The notes: generated by a model from the letters alone, not told the origin. A stretch of DNA of 64,000 nt from JAPOUP01 sp965199865 (GCA_965199865.1 CBDATU010000011.1:62001-126000); one strand, 5' to 3'. Positions 18,358-28,508 are shown, numbered from the stretch's first letter. Made by a program: numbers and translations.

Positions 18358-21300
18358 ATGATCCGCGTGGCTTGACAGGGGCGTCGGTGTCCTTTCGGGA
18401 AGTCGAGTGGCGGGATGAATATCGGACGTCGGCGATCCGGCCCGGCGAACCTTCGACCGACATCTTGAGGGAGTTCTACATTCCGGTCCTGGAACGATCG
18501 GTCCGGTATGACCGGGTTGCCGGATATTTCCGGTCCTCATCACTCGCCGCCGCTTCCCAGGGGTTTACCGCTTTCGCCCGAAACGGGGCGAAAGCCCGCT
18601 TCCTCGTCGGTTGTGATCTCGATGAAAGGGATGTGAGGGCGGCGCTGACGGGGGCGGACGAAGCCCTTGTCGCGCACCTGACGGCCGCCCTGGAGAATGA
18701 CGGGTCCTGGAGTGCTGAAACCGTTCGGGGGGTCGACCTCTTCGCTTATCTGGTCTCCATGGGTGTCCTGGAGATCAAGGTAGCCTTCCGGATTCACAAG
18801 GAGACCGGAGACCTGCTTTCGGTCGAATCCACCGCAGACGGGTACGTCCATGAGAAATGGGCCGTGTTCGTTGACGAGAGAGGGGATGTGATCCGGATTG
18901 ATGGATCCCTGAACGAGTCGAAGACGGCTCTGTCAATCAACGCGGAGAACATCCTACTTCACTGCTCCTGGTGGGACGAGCGGAGCGGCCGCCAGACCGG
19001 GAAGGCCCTGGAGGATTTCGAGCACCTGTGGCGCCACGGGAGCGAGGGGATCAGAGTGATGGCGCTTCCTGATGCAGTTAAAGCGCGCCTGATCCGGATG
19101 GGCAGGGACGTGATCGAACCGATAGAGATCGACGGTACCGAAGCTGACCCGCCACGTGTCGCGCCGGAAAACCCGTTCGGCGCTCTCGCGCCAGTCGACT
19201 ATCTCCGGTGGCGGCTCATCAAGGACGGCCCCCGCTTGCCGGGAGGCCGGTTCGTCGGGATCGAGACTGCCCCGGTCGTCCCGTGGCCCCACCAGGCCTT
19301 CGTCGCCCGACGCCTCGTCACTTCCTGGCCGCACAGCTTCCTGATGTGCGACGAGGTGGGGCTCGGGAAGACGATCGAAGCTGGGCTTGCGATCCGGTCC
19401 CTCACCCTGTCCGGCATCGCCTCCAGGATACTGATCGCCTCCCCCGCCTCGTTGACGCGGCAGTGGCAGCGCGAGATGAAATCGAAATTCCTGCTTGATT
19501 TCGCCCGGACGGCGCCGCGAGGACGGATGAGCCATGAGCGCCTGAACGGGGACACGGTCCCATACGAGGTTTCCGAGGGGCCACTTCTCGCGCCTGATCT
19601 GGTGATCGCCTCTACGGGCCTGCTTACGCATTGGACCCGGCGCAGCGAGGTCAGGGGCGCTTCGGGATGGGACATCGCGATCGTTGATGAGGCCCATTAT
19701 GCGCGCGCCGTTAATCGGCAGAACCAGCTCTACACCCTGATCACCGACGTGATCAGGCCGAAAGCCCGGTCGCTTCTTCTGGCGACCGCGACCCCCATGC
19801 AGCTCGCGATGCAGGAGGCGTTTGATCTGATGAGGCTGACCGGGCGGGTCGGCAGTTTCGGGCTAGATGATGACATCTCGCGCCAGTACTACGAGGCGGT
19901 TCAGGAGTTTGTCCAGGGGCGGGGGCGAATCTCCGAGGCGACGCTGGAGTTTCTTCGTCGCGCCGTTCTGGAGATCAGGCTGCTCGACCCGAAATACTGG
20001 AAATTCATCATGAACGCCTACCGGTCACAGGCGGATCAGAGGACCGTCGCGCGATGGGTCGAGGATGGCCGCCCGTTCCCCAGGGGCGACTTCCGGCTTA
20101 TCGCCCGGGTCCTGCGGGCCGCCGCTCCTCTGTCCCGGGTGATGCTGCGCCACACGCGCGATCTGCTGCGCCTCTATCAGGCCAGCGGAAGACTGAATGC
20201 CAACCTGGCGGAACGCCACGTTCACCCCCTTGACCCGATCAGCTTCTCTCCCACGGAGAGGCGGGTCTATGACGCGCTGGAGGAGTATTGTCGTGACCTG
20301 GACGCCCGTGTCTGTGCCTCCGCCCGCCAGGAGGACCAGCGGCGCGTAGCCTCCGTCGGCTTTTACCTGAGCTTCCTGCGGCTACGGTTCGCGTCCAGCC
20401 TCCACGCGATCCGACGGACACTGGAACGTCGGATGGAGAAAGTGACCGCGACCCTCCAGGCACATCGGCACGCCGTATTCAATCCGACCGACGAGGAGCT
20501 GGAGGAGGCTGTATTCGAGGGGGACGAGGAAGGCGATGAGATTGCAGTAGAGGCCCTGCTGGACGGGCGCACGGAGTCGGACCTCTTGTGGGAGCAGGGA
20601 ACTCTCAGGGGGCTTCTGGGTCGTCTAGACGAACTGGTCGGTATTCCGTCCAAGCTTGACCGGCTCCTGTCCGAGCTGGACGCGCGGCGGCATGGGAACC
20701 GGATCCGTCAGACGGTGGTATTCACCCGGTTCAAGGACACCCTTGATCATCTGGTGGACGAGCTCCGGTCCCGCATGCCGAGCGTGCTGGTGGGAACCTT
20801 TTCCGGCGCAGGCGGAAGCCGGTATGACCCTGAAGCGGGGACCATGGTTTCGACTACACGGCCCGCGATCACCCAGAGTTTCGTGCGGGGCGACATTGAC
20901 GTTCTGCTCTGTACGGACGCCGCCGCCGAGGGGTTGAACCTCCAGACGGCGGACCTCTTGATCAATTTTGACCTCCCCTGGAATCCTGCGAAGGTGGAGC
21001 AGCGGATCGGTCGGATCGACCGGATCGGCCAGAAATATCGGGAGATCTTTGTCGCGAACTACGCCTATGCGGGTTCCGCGGAGGAGCGGGTCTACGGACG
21101 TCTGCTCTCGCGACTTGCGGAGGCCGGCCTCATCGTCGGCCCTCAGCAGATCGCGCTGCTCCCGGTAACCGAGGCGGACTTCCGGGCGCTTGAAAGCCCG
21201 AATGTGCCCCGGCAAGAGCTGCGGAGGATAGAGGTGGAGGCGACCGAGCGTCTCAAGCGCTCCAGGGCCGCCGCTGAGGCGCTGGAGGTCCCGCCTAGGC

Positions 21301-22217
21301 AGCTGCAGGAGTTTTACCGGTCTTGGGAACGGTCAGGTGATTTCGGTGCCCCGGTCACGCTGAAGGACATCAAGGCCGCGCTGACGTCCCTGGCGACCGC
21401 AGTTCCCTCGCTCCTGACCGTGACGGAGCATTCGGGGATATTCGCCCTGCGTCGCGAAGACGGTCAGGTCATTCACCTCACCGCGGACCGGGATCTATAC
21501 GACAGACCCCCACGCGAGGTCAGGACCACCCTGGAGTTCGCCTCCTACGGTGCCGCCGCCTTCGAGCACCTTCTTGAGTTGCTCCCGGATCTGGACGCTC
21601 CCTGGATGCGACGGGTCAGTGTTTCAGGCCTGATGGGGGACAACACTGTCGAGCGTATCGGTTTCTCCGTGGCCACCCAATCTGGTCCGATCGACGTGTT
21701 GTGTGCAGCAGAACTTCGTGGAATCGAGATCGATCCCGACGCAATGATCGGGGAACCGGAGATCCAGCATGTCGAAGCCAAGCTCTCCTCCACGCTCGCC
21801 TCGGAAATCCGCGCCTTCGTCAAGGGGGTTGAGGACATCGACGCGAACAGGCGCGCATCTGCGGAACAGATGGTCCTGTCTCATGAGATCGCCGCAGCCT
21901 ACACCGAGAGGGGGACCGGGCCGAATGATGCGGATGACCTGCATCGGCGCCTTCGCGACGAACTGATCCCCAACCGTCCTAATGGACTCATGGTCCGGAC
22001 GCAGCCCGCACGACTCGCTCACCGGACCCCGATGTTGTCTGAAACGTCTTTTCAGGGCGTTCAGGGTGAGGAGGTAAACTTGCACATTTCCGCTCCGCAG
22101 CTGAAGGCGGCCGAAATCAAGATCGACGGAGTGATCAAGGAGATGCGGCGCCAGGGGGAGAAGATGTTCCGAGAGGAGGTCGTGATCCGGCTGCGGCGCA
22201 AGGTCAGCCGATATTAG
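18354..22217 (+). CDS. PLD-like domain fused to SNF2/HepA-type helicase (DrmD-like)
   Basis: The protein has 1287 residues. Residues about 30-235 form a phospholipase-D-like domain: SVRYDRVAGYFRSSSL, then HEKWAVFVD and GSLNES, one HKD-like half. The SNF2 helicase follows, with Walker A DEVGLGKT at 333-340, VDEAH at 444-448, LLLATATPMQ (motif III), VVFTRFKDT, and the C-lobe end EGLNLQTADLLINFDLPWN plus QRIGRIDRIGQ near 880. A 400-residue C-terminal extension has no motif I know. The start is GTG 18354, overlapping the methyltransferase stop; ATG 18358 is in another frame. In DISARM the homologue is DrmD. It should remodel or degrade invading DNA. The last 48 codons are repeated at 33672-33817. 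Confidence 0.9.
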   Translation: MNDPRGLTGASVSFREVEWRDEYRTSAIRPGEPSTDILREFYIPVLERSVRYDRVAGYFRSSSLAAASQGFTAFARNGAKARFLVGCDLDERDVRAALTGADEALVAHLTAALENDGSWSAETVRGVDLFAYLVSMGVLEIKVAFRIHKETGDLLSVESTADGYVHEKWAVFVDERGDVIRIDGSLNESKTALSINAENILLHCSWWDERSGRQTGKALEDFEHLWRHGSEGIRVMALPDAVKARLIRMGRDVIEPIEIDGTEADPPRVAPENPFGALAPVDYLRWRLIKDGPRLPGGRFVGIETAPVVPWPHQAFVARRLVTSWPHSFLMCDEVGLGKTIEAGLAIRSLTLSGIASRILIASPASLTRQWQREMKSKFLLDFARTAPRGRMSHERLNGDTVPYEVSEGPLLAPDLVIASTGLLTHWTRRSEVRGASGWDIAIVDEAHYARAVNRQNQLYTLITDVIRPKARSLLLATATPMQLAMQEAFDLMRLTGRVGSFGLDDDISRQYYEAVQEFVQGRGRISEATLEFLRRAVLEIRLLDPKYWKFIMNAYRSQADQRTVARWVEDGRPFPRGDFRLIARVLRAAAPLSRVMLRHTRDLLRLYQASGRLNANLAERHVHPLDPISFSPTERRVYDALEEYCRDLDARVCASARQEDQRRVASVGFYLSFLRLRFASSLHAIRRTLERRMEKVTATLQAHRHAVFNPTDEELEEAVFEGDEEGDEIAVEALLDGRTESDLLWEQGTLRGLLGRLDELVGIPSKLDRLLSELDARRHGNRIRQTVVFTRFKDTLDHLVDELRSRMPSVLVGTFSGAGGSRYDPEAGTMVSTTRPAITQSFVRGDIDVLLCTDAAAEGLNLQTADLLINFDLPWNPAKVEQRIGRIDRIGQKYREIFVANYAYAGSAEERVYGRLLSRLAEAGLIVGPQQIALLPVTEADFRALESPNVPRQELRRIEVEATERLKRSRAAAEALEVPPRQLQEFYRSWERSGDFGAPVTLKDIKAALTSLATAVPSLLTVTEHSGIFALRREDGQVIHLTADRDLYDRPPREVRTTLEFASYGAAAFEHLLELLPDLDAPWMRRVSVSGLMGDNTVERIGFSVATQSGPIDVLCAAELRGIEIDPDAMIGEPEIQHVEAKLSSTLASEIRAFVKGVEDIDANRRASAEQMVLSHEIAAAYTERGTGPNDADDLHRRLRDELIPNRPNGLMVRTQPARLAHRTPMLSETSFQGVQGEEVNLHISAPQLKAAEIKIDGVIKEMRRQGEKMFREEVVIRLRRKVSRY

Positions 22218-22246
22218 GTAGTGTTTCTGTTTGAAATGTTCTTTTT
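22072..22246. repeat. 175-bp direct repeat, left copy (helicase gene end)
   Basis: Identical to 33672-33846 except at two positions (22074/33674 and 22228/33828). It covers the last 48 codons and stop of the helicase gene plus 29 bases. It directly abuts the left end of the IS1634-family element (CTTGAGTTC at 22247). Best read as a long target duplication of that element. Confidence 0.9.
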
Positions 22247-22355
22247 CTTGAGTTCATACTTTTTCGAACGCAACCCATTGATATAATGGACATCACTCCC
22301 GAAAGAGGGCACTACTTTCCGGTGGTCCGCACTCTGTCTTTTGGTTCGGGGGCCG

Positions 22356-22641
22356 TCAGGGATTCGTCCGTGTCACCTTTCGTGTGTAGATGAACGGGGC
22401 CCGGTTCCAGTTCAGCCCCAGGGTCCGGTAGATCTGCCGGGCGTCTGCCGAGGCCGCACTGGGAAGGCCGAATTTCCTCGGGCCCGTCGTTTCGTACAGG
22501 ATGCTGATCTGCAGGCCGTCCAGCGCCCGCCGGATGCGGTCGGGGCTCATCCGGTGACCCTGAACCGCCAGCCGCTGGCGCAGATGCTGGAGGCAGCAGA
22601 AAGCCATGTAGCAGATGGCGATGTGCGCCCGCACCCGGCGC
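22356..22641 (-). pseudogene. IS1634-family transposase, C-terminal piece
   Basis: About 95 residues: VRAHIAICYMAFCCLQHLRQRL is the typical end of the catalytic domain, followed by the short tail IYRTLGLNWNRAP. The frame joins exactly to the piece at 27419-28508 once the type B element and one copy of ACCCGGCGC are removed (...HWKERRV-RAHIA...). Confidence 0.9.
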
Positions 22642-22647
22642 ATGTCA

Positions 22648-24067
22648 CTATAGCACTGTTGACTCCCTGAGCGGGCCCCGGCTTCTGAAGGCCCTGTAGA
22701 ATGCGGTTGCCTGGAGGAGGTATTTCATGCCTTTCCACATTTTCTGCGTCCCCGGCAGGGGCTGGCGTTTCGAGGGGATGAAGCCGACGTAGCGGCCGAT
22801 GTCGATGGCGGCCTCGCGGATGGTGAAGCCGTCGAAGGGCGGGGCCCGGGCGTCCCTGAAGCCGTAATCCTCCAGTCCGATCCAGAGGGCGGTGAGCTCG
22901 TCCTCGTCCAGGAAATCAAGGGCGGGCCGGTAGGGCTCGGCCTTCGCGGCGCGCTGGATGTCGAACACGCGCCATGCGGTGACGGCGTCGAAGGCGAGGC
23001 AGCACCGGAGGTCGTCGGCCTCGTCGAGCTGGCGGTCCTCGATGCGGGTGCACTGTTTCAGGGTCCTGAAATATTCCTCGATGGTCCATCTTCTTTCGTA
23101 CCGCCTGACGGTGTCGATGGCGCCCTGGAGGTCGGGCTTCGCGTCGCTGGACAGCAGCAGCCAGGACAGCCGCCGGCCGCCCTTCGGCGGCGTGGTGGTC
23201 TCGCTGGCGAGCACCGCGGTGACCGGCAGGGTCTGGCGGCTCCGTCCGGGGGCCTTCAGCTCGACGCGTGCGACGCGGATCTCCGTCTCCGCGGTCCGCG
23301 CCGGGCGGGCCCTCACGGCCTTCCGCCCACGCGACCCGGTGATCCCGCCGCGCGCCGCGACGTGGACGACGCGCGTCCCGGCGGCGGGCAGCCCGGAGAC
23401 GTGCTCCATGAGGTCCACCACCTCACCGCCGGCGATGACGGAGCGGCGGGTCGAGGCGCTGGAACGCACCAGCAGCCCGGCCGCGGCGGGGTCCTCCGCC
23501 TGGGCCTCGAACATGTCCCATATGTCGCCCTCGCGGTCGCAGACGGTGACCATCCGGGTTCCAGGGCTGGTCCTCCCGACCTCCTGCGCCAGGGCCAGGC
23601 TCTCCAGCCAGCGGCGGCTCTCGCTGCCACCGTCGGGCGTCTCCGTCTCCGCCGCCCTGTCCGGTTCCGTCTCCGCCCGCCCCGTGCCTCCGCGCCTGCG
23701 GTCGGCCTTCACGGTGACGCCCTCCCGGAAGCTGGCGTCGATGGCCAGCACCCCGAGGCCGCGGCCGGAGGCCGACACCGCCAGCGTCACGTGCGCCGGG
23801 ATGCCGACGCTGCCCGATCCGCCGCCGCCGAGCTTCGCCAGACCGCCCGTGGAGCCCTTCAGGCCGGAAAAGTCCAGCATCGTGGTGTCCTGGATGGCCA
23901 GGACCTCCGTCTCCGCCCGGCAGCGCTGGAGCGTGGCCATGCGGTGGCTCTCGATGATGTCGTCCATGCTCACCCTGGGGTTGGAAAGCAGCCTGTAGGC
24001 CGCACCCTGATCCTTTTTTCCGGCGAAGACAACGGCGACCGGCTCACCGGGCCGGGTCTCCCAGGCC
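22648..24067 (-). pseudogene. Type B transposase, C-terminal part (DDE domain)
   Basis: This holds the Tn5-type DNA-binding segment (AAYRLLSNPRVSMDDIIESH), the first catalytic aspartate in QDTTMLDFSGL, the second in CDREGDIWDMF, and the glutamate in YERRWTIEEYFRTLKQC. It joins in frame to 26408-27366 when the inserted IS and one CTCCCCATG are removed, restoring a 792-residue protein. It is split, so not functional unless the type A copy excises precisely. Confidence 0.93.
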
Positions 24068-24076
24068 CTCCCCATG

Positions 24077-26407
24077 CTGTCACTACCACATACTTGACCG
24101 GCTCATTCCCTTCTCCGCTCCGTCCGGGCCCGTATGGCCCTGGCATGGGTTTCCGCGACGTTGAGGATGCGCAGGCCCTGCCATAGCTTCTGGGTTCCGG
24201 GCAGGGGCTGGCGCTTCGTCGGGCGGAACCCGGCGAGGCCGGCGACGAGCGTGACGTAGCGCGCCACGCTCATGTCCGGCTCCGGCGGCGCCCTCTGGCC
24301 GATGACGCGCTCATACGCGGCGTGAATGACCACCGCCTCGACGCTTTCCGGGCTGACATGGCGGTCCGCCGGGCTGTCGGGGCTCTCCCGCGCCAGAAGC
24401 TGGAGGTCCCAGACCCGGAACGCGGTTATCGCGTCGAAGGCGAGGCATCTGCGCAGGTCGTCGGCGGCGTCGAGCCTGCGGTCCTTTATCCTCGTCCCCG
24501 TCTTCAGGGCCCTGAAGTATTCCTCGATGCGCCAGCGCAGTTCGTAGCGCCTCAGGGCGGTCTCCGCCGTCCGCATGCCGTCGCCGCCCTCGTTGGACAG
24601 GAGCATCCAGTGCAGCGCCTCCCCTCCCTTCGCGACGCGCTTCGGCGGGTTCTCCTCGATGGCGGAGACCACCGTCACGGGCAGCGGGCGCCTGTCCCCC
24701 GCGTCCCTCGGCGCCGCGATGTCCAGTTCCGCGCAGCGCAGCGTCAGCGTGGCGACGCGCGCTTTCCGGGCCTTCGGCCCGCCGCGTTCGGGAACGGTGA
24801 TCCTGCGGTGGCCGACCGGCTCCAGCGCGGCGACATGCTCCCACAGGCACCTTTCGTCGCCGTCGGGCAGCGCCACGCGCCGCTTCGCCGAGCGGCTCGC
24901 CCGCACCAGCAGCGCGGCGCCGGTCCGGTCCGCTTCGCGGAGAAGGGCCCAGAAGTCGCCTTCGCGGTCACAGACGCTCACGACCTTCGCGTCCGGGCAG
25001 GCCTCCGCGAGCTCTCCGGCCCGCCGCAGCCCGTCGATCCAGCGGGTGCTGTCCCTGTCCGGCCGCCGCCGGAAGTCCGCGTCGAGCGTGAACAGCCCGA
25101 GCGGGCGTCCGCTGCCGTTCAGTGCCACGCCGCAGTGGGCGAGGATGCCGTCGGTGCCCTTTCCGCCGCCGCCGAGCCCGTCCAGCCCGGACGTCGCCGC
25201 CAGGGTGCCGTAGTTCAGCGTCGTCGTGTCCTGGACAGCCAGGATCACCGGCTCCAGGCGGCAGCGCTCCACCGTCGCCTCCAGGTGGGGTTCGAGTATG
25301 TCGTCCATGGTCACCCCAGCGTTCGAGAGCAGCCTGTAAGCCGCCTCCTGCTCCGCCCTGCCCGGAAACAGCTCCGGCACCGGCGCACCGAGCTTCCTGG
25401 TCCAGGCCGCCCCCATCGCGGCGATCCGGCGGCGGACCCGGCCGTCCGGATGGCTGCTCCGCGCGTATTCCCGCTCCGCCCAGTCGCCCCCGCGGTGCAG
25501 CGGTCCGGTATGCCCGAGCCTGCGCTCCGGCTCCGCCTGGAGAACCTTCCGCCAGTCCGGCTGCAGCGGCAGCGTCCACACGCTGCGACGGATGCCCGAA
25601 CGCCGCCCGGAGGTCAGGCCGGGACATCTCTCCCAGCCCGCCGCCCTGTAACCCGTCCCGGCGTGGTCCGGACCCACGAGCGTGTAGGCGAGGACGGGGC
25701 GGACCCCGTAGAGGGCCTGCCAGTCGTCCGCCACGCGCTCCGCCGCCAGCCGCAGCGCCAGGGAGGCGAGGCCGTGGACCCTCACGGAAGGTCTGATCAG
25801 GAAGCGGTGGTTGTTAAGGACGAGGCCCATGTTCGCGATCCGCGCCCGCGCCGACCAGCCGATGGCACCGTCCCGAGGCCCCAGCTGGCAGGACGCCGGA
25901 ACGAAGCCCAGACCGCCGAGCCGCCCCTGCGCGCCGCTCACGATCCAGTACCGCAGCTGCCCTCCCGGAGCCCGCCGCCAGCCCTCCGGATGGTGCGTCT
26001 CCATCATCGACTCCCAGGCGCGGCGGTCCGCCTCCGCCAACGGCTCCAGCCGGACCCCGCCGAGCGCGTCCAGAGCGCACTCGACCGGGGCGCCGCCAGG
26101 GTCGTCGGCGGCCGGTCGCCCGTTGGACGACGCGAAGCGCGGCGCCGCCTCCGGCAGCGTCAGGCCGAGCTCCTCCGCGAGCAGGGGAAGGACCCGCATC
26201 CCGGTGACCGTCGACGGCCTCCCGTCGTGGGTCAGCCAACCCTCCCGGCCGCTCAGCTCGCGGGCGAGGCCCGAACGCGTGACGCCGCCGCGGAGGCATT
26301 CGTTCCCCAGCCACTCGACCGTGGCAGGGGAAATCTGTCTGAGACCAATATACATGGTCCCCGATTCGCATGGATCCGATCTCTAGTCAAGTATGCGGTA
26401 GTGACAG
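24077..26407 (-). mobile_element. Complete Tn5-like IS (type A), nested inside type B
   Basis: A complete element of 2,331 bases. Both ends read CTGTCACTACC(A/G)CATACTT going inward. The 9-base target duplication CTCCCCATG stands at 24068-24076 and 26408-26416. One intact transposase gene fills it. This is the youngest layer on this side of the nest, and the only intact copy of three in the window (others at 1-608 and 28509-33193). Confidence 0.96.
24103..26355 (-). CDS. IS4-family transposase with N-terminal DUF4338-like domain
   Basis: The protein has 750 residues. Residues about 1-260 resemble DUF4338 (the DruA-type domain): a small N-terminal HTH-like part, then ESMMETHHPEGWRR, RYWIVSGAQGRLGGLGF, GWSARARIANMGLVLNNHRFL and ALYGVRPVLAYTLVG. 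Residues about 320-750 are a Tn5-like transposase: AAYRLLSNAGVTMDDILEPH, catalytic D in QDTTTLNYGTL, second D in CDREGDFW, and E in YELRWRIEEYFRALK. The transposase cuts and pastes its IS with 9-base duplications. Start at 26355, inside the right end; the stop is 26 bases from the left end. It appears intact and possibly active. Confidence 0.93.
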   Translation of the reverse strand: MYIGLRQISPATVEWLGNECLRGGVTRSGLARELSGREGWLTHDGRPSTVTGMRVLPLLAEELGLTLPEAAPRFASSNGRPAADDPGGAPVECALDALGGVRLEPLAEADRRAWESMMETHHPEGWRRAPGGQLRYWIVSGAQGRLGGLGFVPASCQLGPRDGAIGWSARARIANMGLVLNNHRFLIRPSVRVHGLASLALRLAAERVADDWQALYGVRPVLAYTLVGPDHAGTGYRAAGWERCPGLTSGRRSGIRRSVWTLPLQPDWRKVLQAEPERRLGHTGPLHRGGDWAEREYARSSHPDGRVRRRIAAMGAAWTRKLGAPVPELFPGRAEQEAAYRLLSNAGVTMDDILEPHLEATVERCRLEPVILAVQDTTTLNYGTLAATSGLDGLGGGGKGTDGILAHCGVALNGSGRPLGLFTLDADFRRRPDRDSTRWIDGLRRAGELAEACPDAKVVSVCDREGDFWALLREADRTGAALLVRASRSAKRRVALPDGDERCLWEHVAALEPVGHRRITVPERGGPKARKARVATLTLRCAELDIAAPRDAGDRRPLPVTVVSAIEENPPKRVAKGGEALHWMLLSNEGGDGMRTAETALRRYELRWRIEEYFRALKTGTRIKDRRLDAADDLRRCLAFDAITAFRVWDLQLLARESPDSPADRHVSPESVEAVVIHAAYERVIGQRAPPEPDMSVARYVTLVAGLAGFRPTKRQPLPGTQKLWQGLRILNVAETHARAIRARTERRRE

Positions 26408-27366
26408 CTCCCCATGGCCAGGATCCGGCTGCGCACCCGTCCGTCGGGATGGCCGCACAGCCCGAACTCCAGGTCCGCCCAGTCGGCGTCCTCCGGGATC
26501 GCCGGGGCCGGGCCCAGCCAGCGCGGCGTCTCCGGCCCGCGGCACATGCGGTCGCGCCAGTCCGGATCCAGCGGCCTCATCCAGACGCCGCAGGCCTCCG
26601 CTCCCTCCCGGCGGTGGCCGGGAGGATGGCCGGAGGTGGTCCCGGCGAACTCCCATCCGGCCGCCGCGTAGGCCGTGCCCGGGCGCTCCGCGCCGACATA
26701 GGTGAAGGCCATCGCCGGACGGACGCCGTGCAGCCTCTCCCAGTCATCGGGAAGCCGCCTTGCCGCCAGCCCCAGAACGTGGCTGGCCAGGTACGGGACC
26801 TCCACGCCTGGCAGGATCAGGAACCTGGAGTTCTGCACCAGCAGCCCCAGCTTCGCCATCCGCTCCCGGCCGCTCCAGCCTATGTAGGCGTCCCGGGCCC
26901 TCTGGTGCCAGTTGGCCGCGTGGAAGCAGAGCCCGCCGACGCGCCCCAGGCGTTCGCTGCTGATCCAGTAGAAGAGGAGAGCGCCGGGATTGGACGGGTC
27001 GCCCCGGGGATGGTGGCTCTCCATCATCCCCCGCAGGGCGCGCCGCTGCTCCGCCGTCTCCGCCATCTCCAGCCCGACACCGCCGAGCTCCGCGAGCGTG
27101 CCGGAGAACCGGACGTCGGGATGCTCCGGCAGCGGCTGGCCGGGAGCCACCGGCGATCCGGCCTGCGGCAGGGTGATGCCGTAGCGCTCCGCGATCTTCG
27201 GCAGGGCCAGCCGGGCGGAAGCGAGGCACGGCGCTCCGGCGGCGTTGGTCCAGTCCTCGCGCTCGCACAGCCCCGCCGCCAGACTGCGCCGTCCGGCTCC
27301 CGCCGCCGCCGCGGACCTCAGCCACCCGACCGTTTCCTCCCCGAAATGGCGCATCCCGACCTGCAT
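26408..27366 (-). pseudogene. Type B transposase, N-terminal DUF4338-like part
   Basis: It begins MQVGMRHFGEETVGWLRS at 27366, just inside the type B terminus, and runs through the DUF4338-like region (RGMMESHHPRGDPSN, YWISSERLGRVGGLCF, GWSGRERMAKLGLLVQNSRF, LHGVRPAMAFTYVG) to the insertion of the type A IS, ending ...RSRILAMG. A second, truncated copy of the same region lies at 53874-54442. Confidence 0.93.
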
Positions 27367-27418
27367 GCGAATCAGGTAGCACGGGCGACCTATGGAATCA
27401 ACTAATATATAGTGACAT

Positions 27419-28508
27419 ACCCGGCGCTCCTTCCAGTGCAGGATCGGCCGGATGGCGAGGTCATGTCTGTTGATCCGGAAGCACGCCTCGATTTCCGACA
27501 GCCTGCGGTACTGGATGACCAGGTCGCGCGGGTCGGTCTCCCCACAGCCCCAGGCCACGATCCCCCGAAGCCCGTCCCAGCGGGCCGCCTCGGCCACCTT
27601 TTCCTCGTTCAGGCGGACCTGTCCGTCGGGGAAATCCAGGAACCGGGCGGTACCACGATTGCCGTGCGAGGCCGGCTTCCGGCTTCTGTCCAGGCTGGCG
27701 CGCAGCTTCGCGATCCGGCGTTCCCGGTCGTGGACATCCCTGCGGGCCCGTCGTGACGAGTGGGTGACGACCAACCTGCACTCGCCGTCCTCGATGCACA
27801 GGTAGCGGCCGATCGACCGCGAGCACTCGTCCCGGCCCCATGCGCCGTGCCGTCCGGATCAGGGATCTTTCGCTTCTGCGCCGCCGGGCGGGACTTCAGG
27901 CGGGCGCCAAGAATGTAAGGCGTCCCACGCTGCCGAAGCGCCGCCCCGTTCTCCCTGCCGATCATCGCGGCGTCGGCCACCACCGTGAAACGCGCCCCGG
28001 CATGACGCCGCTCCAGAGCCTCCAGCGCCGTCACGAGGGTGTTTCCCTCGTAGCTGTTGCCCGGGAACAGCTCGTATCCGACCGGAAGCCCCTCCGGCGT
28101 CACCAGAAGGGCGAACAGAACCTGGATCCGGTGTGGCCTGCCGTCCTTGCTGAAACCCTTGAGCGGCGGATCGTCATCCCTCTCACTCTCGAAATACAGG
28201 GTCGTCGTGTCGTGGAAGATCGCGGTCAGGGGCTCCGGGAGCAGCGTCTTCGCGGCATCCAGGGACCGCTGGCGGATCGCCTCGATCCGGGCGTCGTCGA
28301 TCAGGTCCATGCAGCGATAGACGTAGTTCAGGTTCAGGGACAGTTCCCCGTGGCTGTCAAGCTCGCGGACCGTGGCGCGCTTCGAGAGTGGCTGGGCGAT
28401 CCGGGCGAGCGCCAGTTCCCTGATGATGCGGTTGGCGCTCATGCGGCGGGCGCCGAACAGATGGTCCCAGCCGAAGTGGGCGTAAACCACCCCGAAGGCC
28501 TCGCGGAC
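27419..28508 (-). pseudogene. IS1634-family transposase, middle piece, frameshifted
   Basis: It reads VVYAHFGWDHLFGARRMSAN, AIFHDTTTLYFESERDDDPP (first catalytic D), then GLPVGYELFPGNSYEGNTL and FTVVADAAMIG (second D), and, after a one-base frameshift near 27840-27846, WGRDECSRSIGRYL, LSEIEACFRINRHDL (catalytic E) and RPILHWKERRV. It joins the N-terminal piece at 33194 and the C-terminal piece at 22641. The frameshift is a separate lesion from the insertions. Confidence 0.92.

Larger units (their letters stand above)
22642..27418 (-). mobile_element. Tn5-like IS (type B) inserted in the IS1634 element
   Basis: The ends are ATGTCACTATAGCACTGTTG at 22642 and the matching ATGTCACTATATATTAGTTG on the other strand ending at 27418. 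A 9-base target duplication ACCCGGCGC lies at 22633-22641 and 27419-27427. The element is itself split by a type A copy (24077-26407); without it and one target copy it measures 2,437 bases. A 9-base duplication fits the IS50/Tn5 branch of the IS4 family. The stop codon of its transposase overlaps the left terminus. Confidence 0.95.

Noticed and set aside
24322..27405. Very long plus-strand open frame (about 1,027 codons)
   Set aside because: It runs antisense to the type A and type B transposases and straight across the IS boundary. Its arginine- and proline-rich composition is that of a GC-rich shadow frame.
26383..27774. A 463-codon minus-strand frame as a single gene
   Set aside because: It is a chimera: the first part is the frameshifted IS1634 transposase, the second the type B transposase, the last eight codons the type A terminus.
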